The notes under the pieces were generated by a model. That model did not search any database, was not told the DNA's origin, and saw only the letters and a list, made by a program, of their open reading frames with translations. DNA of 10,814 bases from Phycisphaerales bacterium (GTDB lineage: Bacteria > Planctomycetota > Phycisphaerae > Phycisphaerales > UBA1924), in assembly GCA_030680655.1 (NCBI GenBank), contig JAUXUZ010000206.1:1-10814 (forward strand), written 5' to 3'. Positions 6,087-10,814 of this stretch are shown here, one piece after another (the stretch's first letter is position 1; each line of letters opens with the position of its first letter). A program made the position numbers and the translations under genes.

Positions 6087-7724
6087 TCAGCCCGCCTGTT
6101 CGCCAGCGGCGACCGGCTCGGCGACCGCCGGCGCAGGCGTCGGGGCCGGGGTTGGCGCTGGGGCAGACGGCACGGCGAGCTTGCCCGCGATCGGGAAGTA
6201 CCGCCCGGCGACGGCGGCCGGGTCGGTCATCGGGATCACCGCCATTACCACCAGTGCGGCTGCGGCGATGTACCCCGCGAACGCGCGCGAGCGGAAGGGC
6301 GTGGCGGTGAAACTCGAGGGCGTGTCGGTGCTTGAGATCAGCGCGACGTTGACCAGCCGCAGGTAGTAGACAGCGCCGATCGCCGAGTTCACCGCCAGCA
6401 CCAGCAGCAGCACGGTGTTGTGCGACGACCACGCCGAGGTGAACAGCGGCAGCTTGGCGAAGAAGCCGACTAGCGGGGGGAAGCCCATCAGGCCAAGGGC
6501 GCTCAGCGCCAGCACCCACGCCAGGGTCGGGTGGCTGTTGCGCAGGCCGCGGAGGTCCTCGATCGCGTCGGGCTCGTCGAGGTGGCCGTCTGGCGCACGG
6601 CGCTCAAGCGCCGCGGGAACGGCGAACGCGCCGACGGAGGTGATGCCGTAGACCAGCAGGTAGAAGAGCATGGCCGCGATGCCGCTGCGGGTGATGCTCT
6701 CGCCCGCTCCGCCGGGACCGGCGACCAGGCCCACGAGCATGTACCCGCTGTGGGCGATCGACGAGTACGCCAGCATGCGCTTGATCGAGGTCTGCAGCAG
6801 CGCCAGCACGTTGCCGACGGTCATGGTGAGCACGGCGATCAGGGCGATCAGCTCGCTGAGCGGGCTGGGGAGCATGCCGTTGCCGTCAGCGCCCCAGCCG
6901 ACGCACCCCATGAGCAGGATGAGCGCGAAGAACCCCGCGGCCTTGGGAACAAACGCCAGCATGGCCGAGACCGAGGCGTGCGCGCCCTGGTACACATCGG
7001 CGACGTACCCGTGCATGGGGACGGCCGCGATCTTGAAGCAGAGCCCCAGCACGCTGAGGATGAGCCCGGTCATCGCGACGGGGTTGATGCCCTCGGGAGA
7101 GGCGCTCTGGGCCCGCAGGCTCTCGGTGATCTGCCTGAAGTCGGTGGAGCCGGTGCCGCCGTAGATGAAGGCGAACCCGAAGAGGAAGACCGCCGCGCCC
7201 AGCGCACCGAGGAAGAAGTACTTGACGCCGCTCTCCATCGAGCGCTCGCGCGGCGTGCTGACGGTGACCATGACGTACGTGGGCAGGCTGGTCAGCTCGA
7301 GGGCCAGGAAGAGCCAGATGAGGTCCTCGCTGCCGGCGCAGAGCATGAGCCCGGTGATCGAGAAGAGGAAGAACGCCCAGAACTCGGCGCGGATGGAGCG
7401 GGCCGCGTCGAACGGCGCCCGCCCGGTCGCGACCTGATCCTCGTAGTCGCGGTCTACAACGCCCAGCAGCAGCAGCGACAGCAGCAGCCCGACGGCGGCG
7501 GTGATGAGCTTGCCGTACACCGCCAGGTTCCGAACGGCCGAGTCGGAGACCGAGCCGGGCCCGGTGGTGTAGGCCAGCACGCCCGCGCCGACCAGCGCCA
7601 GCGTGCAGATTGGCCCGGCCATGCGCCGCAGCTTCATCGAGCGCGACAGCCCGATCACCAGCACGGTGCACGTCGCCAGGAACAGGAGCATCTCGGGGTA
7701 GAGGCCGTGGAGTTTGTCGATCAC
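6087..7724 (-). CDS. nuoN: NADH-quinone oxidoreductase subunit N
   Basis: This 545-residue, multi-helix membrane protein is one of three antiporter-like subunits in the proton-pumping arm of respiratory complex I. Its key charged residues match those of E. coli NuoN: E143 in LALELTSLPTY, K168 (SGVKYFFLG), K231 (CFKIAAVPMHGYVADVYQGA), K261 (FVPKAAGF) and K424 (GFFAKLPLF). The chain is about 60 residues longer than the E. coli protein, partly from a hydrophilic loop near 91-112 and a Pro/Ala-rich C-terminal tail (about 516-545). The start is GTG at 7722-7724, which overlaps the nuoM stop as GTGA. A good ribosome-binding site (AGGTGA at 7729-7734) precedes it inside nuoM, so translation is probably coupled. 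It is the last nuo gene; the convergent ABC ATPase gene ends four bases from its stop codon. Confidence 0.97.
   Translation of the reverse strand: MIDKLHGLYPEMLLFLATCTVLVIGLSRSMKLRRMAGPICTLALVGAGVLAYTTGPGSVSDSAVRNLAVYGKLITAAVGLLLSLLLLGVVDRDYEDQVATGRAPFDAARSIRAEFWAFFLFSITGLMLCAGSEDLIWLFLALELTSLPTYVMVTVSTPRERSMESGVKYFFLGALGAAVFLFGFAFIYGGTGSTDFRQITESLRAQSASPEGINPVAMTGLILSVLGLCFKIAAVPMHGYVADVYQGAHASVSAMLAFVPKAAGFFALILLMGCVGWGADGNGMLPSPLSELIALIAVLTMTVGNVLALLQTSIKRMLAYSSIAHSGYMLVGLVAGPGGAGESITRSGIAAMLFYLLVYGITSVGAFAVPAALERRAPDGHLDEPDAIEDLRGLRNSHPTLAWVLALSALGLMGFPPLVGFFAKLPLFTSAWSSHNTVLLLVLAVNSAIGAVYYLRLVNVALISSTDTPSSFTATPFRSRAFAGYIAAAALVVMAVIPMTDPAAVAGRYFPIAGKLAVPSAPAPTPAPTPAPAVAEPVAAGEQAG
6126..6167 (-). 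repeat. Pro/Ala/Thr repeat coding segment in the NuoN tail
   Basis: The end of nuoN encodes APAPTPAPTPAPAV (residues 521-534), a short PAPT-type repeat after the last membrane helix. It looks like a disordered tail rather than part of the NuoN core. The DNA is a G-rich imperfect repeat on the plus strand. Confidence 0.55.
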
Positions 7725-9406
7725 TGGGTCACCTGCTTGACGGGCTCAGCGGTCGCGGCGCTGGCGGGGAGAACACGCTGGGCCGTGAGCGACTGCGAGA
7801 CATGGGCGGCGTGCCCGCCCGCGACAACGGCCACGGTCTGACGGGTCGATGCGTCGATGGCGCTGAGGAAGGGCTTGGGGTAGAGGCCAAGCAGCAGGCA
7901 GCAGGCCGCCAGCGGGATCAGCACGCCGATCTCGCGCGCCGAAAGGTCGGCCGGCAGCGCGCCGTGCGCCCCTGCACCATGCACCCCTGCGCCGTGGTCG
8001 CCGTGCCCGTGGTCGCCGCCGGGCGTGCGGAGCGGGCCCCAGACAACCTTGCCCACCATATAGAGCGTGTAGATCGCCGCGATGATCATGCCCGTGCCCG
8101 CGACCACCGCGAAGCGCGGCCCGAGCACGCCGGGGGTGCCGAAAGCCAGGCCCGACGCGGCCCACGCGTCGCTCGCCTGCCAGGCGCCCATCAGGCACAG
8201 GAACTCGCTGACAAACCCGTTGAGCATCGGCAGGCCCACGCTGGCCATGGCGAAGAAGACCATGAAGCTGGCCCACACGGGCATCTTCTTGGCAAGGCCG
8301 CCGATCTCGTCCATCGAGCGGGTGTGGTAACGCTCGTACATCATGCCGATGCAGAGGAAGATCGCCCCCGTGCTCAGGCCGTGGTTGATCATGTAGAGCA
8401 CCGAGCCCTTGAGCCCGGTGATGTTCAGCGCGAACATGCCCAGCATGCAGAACCCAAGGTGCGCAACCGACGAGTACGCCACCAGCTTCTTCACGTCGCG
8501 CTGCACCCAGCAGACAAGGCCCACCGCGATGATCCCCACAACCGCCAGCGTGGCGATCAACGGCGCAAAGTGGAACGCCGCCGCCGGCACAAACGGCAGC
8601 ACGAACGAGTAGATCGCGTACGTCCCCAGCTTCAGCAGCACGCCCGCCAGCAGCACCGAGCCGGCCGTTGGCGCCTCGGTGTGGGCCAGCGGCAGCCACG
8701 TGTGCAGCGGGAAGATCGGGACCTTGACCGCGAAGCCGGCCATCATGGCCGCGAACACCCAGCACTGCTCGGTGAAGCTCATCCCACGGGCCGTGATCGC
8801 CAGCGCGTCGATGTCGAACGTCCACACACCCTTGTGGGCCGCGGCGTGCTGGAAGGCGACGTAGACCAGCCCCGCCAGCGCCACCACACTGCCGGTGAAG
8901 GTGTACATGAAGAACTTGACCGAGGCGGCACGCCGGTTGGTCGAGCCGTAGACCCCGATCAGCACGAACATCGGGATCAGCGTGAACTCAAAGAAGATGT
9001 AAAACAGCACCAGGTCGCGCGCCGCGAACACGCCCACCATCGCCGCCTGCAGCACCAACAGCCAGAAGTAGTACGTGCGGACACGCTCGGTGATGGCCGT
9101 GCGGCTGGCGATCACGCAGATCGGGCCCAGCAGCAGCGTCAGGGCGATCAGCAGGCCGCTGACGGAGTTGACTCCCAGCGAGAACGTGAGGCCCATCTTC
9201 GGCATCCACGCGATCGACTGGGCGAACGCGTCGGACTTGGCCGAGGGGGTCAGCCAGTCGTGCTGGAAATAGGCGACAACGCCCACCGCGGCCGACAGCA
9301 GCGTGCCCGCCAGCGCGATCGGGTAGGCCGCGCTCTTGCGCGGAACAAACGGCACCAGCGCCGCGGCGATCAGGGGGATCAGGATCAGGATCAACAGGAA
9401 GTCCAT
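7721..9406 (-). CDS. nuoM: NADH-quinone oxidoreductase subunit M
   Basis: This 561-residue polytopic membrane protein is a proton-translocating antiporter-like subunit of complex I, sitting between NuoL and NuoN. Conserved functional residues are visible: E140 in the fifth helix region (YIFFEFTLIPMF), K164 (SVKFFMY), K228 with VPIFPLHTWLPLAHTEAPTAGSV, K259 (LLKLGTYA), H342 (MINHGLSTG) and E401 (GFVSEFL), the last replacing the lysine found in NuoL and NuoN as expected for NuoM. A histidine/glycine-rich loop (465-481) follows the KVVWGPL segment, and the C-terminus after the last helix (about 520-561) is longer than in E. coli NuoM (509 residues in total). The start is ATG at 9404-9406 with GGAGA at 9411-9415 as ribosome-binding site. 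It overlaps nuoN by four bases and lies 104 bases after nuoL. Confidence 0.97.
   Translation of the reverse strand: MDFLLILILIPLIAAALVPFVPRKSAAYPIALAGTLLSAAVGVVAYFQHDWLTPSAKSDAFAQSIAWMPKMGLTFSLGVNSVSGLLIALTLLLGPICVIASRTAITERVRTYYFWLLVLQAAMVGVFAARDLVLFYIFFEFTLIPMFVLIGVYGSTNRRAASVKFFMYTFTGSVVALAGLVYVAFQHAAAHKGVWTFDIDALAITARGMSFTEQCWVFAAMMAGFAVKVPIFPLHTWLPLAHTEAPTAGSVLLAGVLLKLGTYAIYSFVLPFVPAAAFHFAPLIATLAVVGIIAVGLVCWVQRDVKKLVAYSSVAHLGFCMLGMFALNITGLKGSVLYMINHGLSTGAIFLCIGMMYERYHTRSMDEIGGLAKKMPVWASFMVFFAMASVGLPMLNGFVSEFLCLMGAWQASDAWAASGLAFGTPGVLGPRFAVVAGTGMIIAAIYTLYMVGKVVWGPLRTPGGDHGHGDHGAGVHGAGAHGALPADLSAREIGVLIPLAACCLLLGLYPKPFLSAIDASTRQTVAVVAGGHAAHVSQSLTAQRVLPASAATAEPVKQVTQ
7729..7734 (-). promoter_or_regulatory. 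Ribosome-binding site of nuoN
   Basis: AGGTGA on the minus strand lies four bases before the GTG start of nuoN and inside the last codons of nuoM. Together with the GTGA start/stop overlap it decides the nuoN start and points to coupled translation. Confidence 0.6.
7964..8014 (-). other. Histidine-rich loop segment of NuoM
   Basis: NuoM residues 465-481 contain five histidines among Gly, Ala and Asp, starting GGDHGHGDHG right after the membrane helix that ends in VVWGPL. The stretch lies between predicted helices 13 and 14, which standard topology would place on the cytoplasmic side. It may bind metal ions or simply be a low-complexity linker. Confidence 0.7.
7993..8011. repeat. 19-base direct repeat, copy in nuoM
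   Basis: The sequence cgtggtcgccgtgcccgtg is identical to bases 10149-10167 in nuoL. Both copies are read in the same frame and encode HGHGDH in the histidine-rich loops of the two paralogous subunits. Confidence 0.8.
9376..9393. repeat. Three tandem GGATCA hexamers at the nuoM 5' end
   Basis: Three perfect copies of GGATCA (plus strand) encode the Leu/Ile-rich start of the first NuoM membrane helix. They are probably a by-product of a hydrophobic codon pattern, although such a run could be prone to slippage by six bases, which would keep the frame. Confidence 0.5.
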
Positions 9407-9410
9407 GTCG

Positions 9411-9415
9411 TCTCC
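9411..9415 (-). promoter_or_regulatory. Ribosome-binding site of nuoM
   Basis: GGAGA on the minus strand lies four bases upstream of the nuoM ATG, a near-consensus Shine-Dalgarno. It supports the chosen start and independent initiation of nuoM after the 104-base gap from nuoL. Confidence 0.55.
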
Positions 9416-9475
9416 GAGGCGGAAGTCGTGTCAGCGCGAGGGGAGCGTCGCGGGAGGCGGCTGATCGGTGCGGAA

Positions 9476-9510
9476 GGGGCGGGGCGGGGAGGGGGGGGAC
9501 GGGGAGAGGG
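9476..9510 (+). other. Dense G-run tract (G-quadruplex motif) between nuoL and nuoM
   Basis: On the plus strand the tract has runs of 4, 4, 4, 8, 4 and 3 guanines separated by only one to three bases (C, C, A, AC, AGA). This far exceeds the usual pattern of four G-runs of at least three with short loops. It starts directly after the nuoL stop. Because nuo is transcribed leftward, the G-rich strand is the template strand and the mRNA carries the C-rich complement. Confidence 0.75.
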
Positions 9511-10814
9511 TCAGTTCAGAAGGAAGAGCGCCACGACGGCGAGGATCGCGATGCCGCAGGCCATGCTCACGGCGTACCCGTGCATCACGCCCGACTGGGC
9601 CGGGCGCAGGCCCGTGCCCGCGCTGCGCGGCAGCGCACCGACGAGATCGACCATCCCGTCGATCAGCAGTTTGTCGATCAGGTAGAAGATGTGGGCCAGC
9701 ACCAGCAGCGGGCGCCGGACGATCCAGTTGTAGAACTCGTCGACGTACCACTTGTGCTGCGCAGCGCTGGTGATGCCGGGGATGATGAACCGGTCGGCGG
9801 CGCTGGTCGCGGCCGTCTTGCGCCCCACGTAGTGCAGCAGGAAGGCGACGAGGATGCCCACCGCGCCCACCACGCCCGAGACGTAGTACATGATCTTGTG
9901 GGGGTCCTGGCCAAAGAGCGTGGCGTGGGCGTGCTCGGTGGGGGCGTGGGCGATCACTGCCGTTGCCGACATGCCGATCAGCCCGTCGGCCCAGTGGATG
10001 TAGTAGAGCCCCGCCGCCGCGAGGGAGCAGACCGCCAGCGCCGCGAGCACCGTGTTGATCGCCCACCCCGGCGCGTGGGGGTGGAAGTCGTGCCCGTGGT
10101 CGCCCGCCTTCGCCGCGTGCGCGTCGCCGTGCCCGTGATCTGCGTGCGCGTGGTCGCCGTGCCCGTGCCCGTCGTCACCGTGCGAGGCGTGCACCTCGTC
10201 GCCGGGGTGGTACTCCACCGGCCCGACGAACACCCGGAAGAAGACGCGGAAGGTGTAGTACGCCGTCAGGCCGGCGGTCAGCAGCAGGATCCAGCCGATG
10301 ATCTGCAGGTGCCCGTTGGAGAAGGCGTTGGCCAGGATCATGTCCTTGCTGAAGAAGCCCGCCGTGAACGGGAAGCCCGCCAGGTTGAGGCACCCGATCA
10401 GCATCGCGATGCTGACGATCTTCCAACCCGGCACCTTGATCAGGCCGCTGAGCTTGCGAAGGTCAAGCTGCCCGGCGAAGCCGTGCATGACAGCGCCGCA
10501 CGCCAGGAAGAGCGTCGCCTTGAAGAAGGCGTGGGTGAAGACGTGGAAGGCCGCGCCCGCGGCGGCGTTGGGCTCAAAGCTCGCGTTCAGCACGCCCAGC
10601 CCGGCGAACATGTAGCCGAGCTGGCTCACCGTCGAATAGGCCATGATGCGCTTGATGTCGAACTGCGCCATACCGATGGTCGCCGCCAGCAGCGCCGTCA
10701 ACGCGCCGCCCCAGGCGACGATCGGCAGCGCGATCTCCGAGCACTGGTAGAACGGCAGGAACCGGGCGACGAGGTAGACGCCCGCCGTCACCATGGTCGC
10801 GGCGTGGATCAGCG
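9511..10814 (-). CDS. nuoL: NADH-quinone oxidoreductase subunit L (5' truncated by window edge)
   Basis: About 433 C-terminal residues are visible. The frame stays open past the ATG at 10792-10794 to the window edge, where it reads LIHAATMVTAGVYLVAR, a core NuoL motif, so that ATG is internal. Roughly 250 N-terminal residues are missing by comparison with E. coli NuoL. Counting from that ATG, conserved proton-path residues are H84, H88 and K92 (HVFTHAFFKATLFLACGAVMHG) and K150 (GFFSKDMIL). The C-terminal region (about 345-395, WYVDEFYNWIVRRPLLVLAHIFYLIDKLLIDG in part) fits the long lateral helix that runs along NuoM and NuoN, and is followed by a final anchoring helix (about 405-426). A histidine-rich insertion (202-240) follows the helix ending in VFVGP. 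nuoM follows 104 bases downstream on the same strand. Confidence 0.96.
   Translation of the reverse strand, partial: LIHAATMVTAGVYLVARFLPFYQCSEIALPIVAWGGALTALLAATIGMAQFDIKRIMAYSTVSQLGYMFAGLGVLNASFEPNAAAGAAFHVFTHAFFKATLFLACGAVMHGFAGQLDLRKLSGLIKVPGWKIVSIAMLIGCLNLAGFPFTAGFFSKDMILANAFSNGHLQIIGWILLLTAGLTAYYTFRVFFRVFVGPVEYHPGDEVHASHGDDGHGHGDHAHADHGHGDAHAAKAGDHGHDFHPHAPGWAINTVLAALAVCSLAAAGLYYIHWADGLIGMSATAVIAHAPTEHAHATLFGQDPHKIMYYVSGVVGAVGILVAFLLHYVGRKTAATSAADRFIIPGITSAAQHKWYVDEFYNWIVRRPLLVLAHIFYLIDKLLIDGMVDLVGALPRSAGTGLRPAQSGVMHGYAVSMACGIAILAVVALFLLN
10075..10191 (-). other. Histidine-rich loop segment of NuoL
   Basis: Within about 39 residues after VFVGPVEYHPGDE there are 13 histidines mixed with Asp, Gly and Ala, in HGHGDH and DHGHGD units. 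The loop lies between predicted helices 13 and 14, the same place as the NuoM histidine-rich loop. Short His-containing loops here are seen in some NuoL proteins, but this one is long. Metal buffering is possible but not shown. Confidence 0.75.
10149..10167. repeat. 19-base direct repeat, copy in nuoL
   Basis: Identical to bases 7993-8011 in nuoM, in the same orientation and the same codon phase (HGHGDH). The two copies are 2156 bases apart. Confidence 0.8.

Noticed and set aside
6531..7841. 436-codon open frame on the plus strand opposite nuoN
   Set aside because: Antisense shadow of nuoN, rich in Glu/Asp/Arg/Gln, with no family resemblance.
7610..9685. 691-codon open frame on the plus strand opposite nuoM
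   Set aside because: It lies fully antisense to nuoM, whose motifs are unmistakable. The predicted protein is Arg/His/Asp-rich without any fold-like pattern, which is typical of the antisense frame in GC-rich genes.
9431..10066. 211-codon minus-strand frame overlapping the end of nuoL and the G-run tract
   Set aside because: It overlaps nuoL in another frame, is Arg/Gly/Pro-rich and shows no motif; a frame shadow.

Overview
The window is a GC-rich bacterial chromosome segment carrying mostly housekeeping genes. The composition, the long antisense open frames, weak Shine-Dalgarno signals at several starts and the gene types together suggest a planctomycete-like (perhaps Phycisphaerae) bacterium. 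That placement is an inference from general resemblance; no rRNA or taxonomic marker is present to prove it.

Layout from left to right. (1) Bases 2-343, plus strand: the C-terminal end of a cobalamin/iron-chelate ABC transporter binding protein, cut by the window edge. (2) Bases 368-5220, minus strand: three genes read leftward, an NDUFA9-like atypical SDR (4207-5220), ribonuclease R (1715-4168) and a Y-family translesion DNA polymerase (368-1621). The gaps are 38 and 93 bases, so they may share a transcript. The 93-base gap holds a degenerate 9-base tandem repeat. (3) Bases 5294-6082, plus strand: an ATP-binding subunit of a BtuCD/FecCD/HmuV-type ABC importer, divergent from the SDR across a 73-base gap that contains a 15-base palindrome. 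(4) Bases 6087-10814, minus strand: the end of a nuo operon, nuoL (N-terminus beyond the window), nuoM and nuoN, the three antiporter-like proton-pumping subunits of respiratory complex I. nuoM and nuoN overlap by four bases. nuoL and nuoM are separated by 104 bases holding a very dense G-run tract.

How the genes work together: NuoL, NuoM and NuoN form the distal membrane arm of NADH:quinone oxidoreductase. The SDR belongs to the family of the NDUFA9 complex I accessory subunit and lies one gene away, but it is not in the nuo operon. The binding protein and the ATPase could serve the same B12 or iron-chelate importer, but no permease is visible. RNase R and the Y-polymerase are RNA-decay and DNA-damage-tolerance enzymes.

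I see no clear undescribed defence, mobile or biosynthetic system. The most interesting signals are the paired histidine-rich loops at matching positions in NuoL and NuoM (with an in-frame identical 19-base stretch), the G-quadruplex-type tract between those genes, and the 9-base periodic repeat beside the polymerase gene. There are no tRNAs, rRNAs, CRISPR arrays or insertion sequences that I can recognise, and no gene-free stretch longer than about 105 bases.
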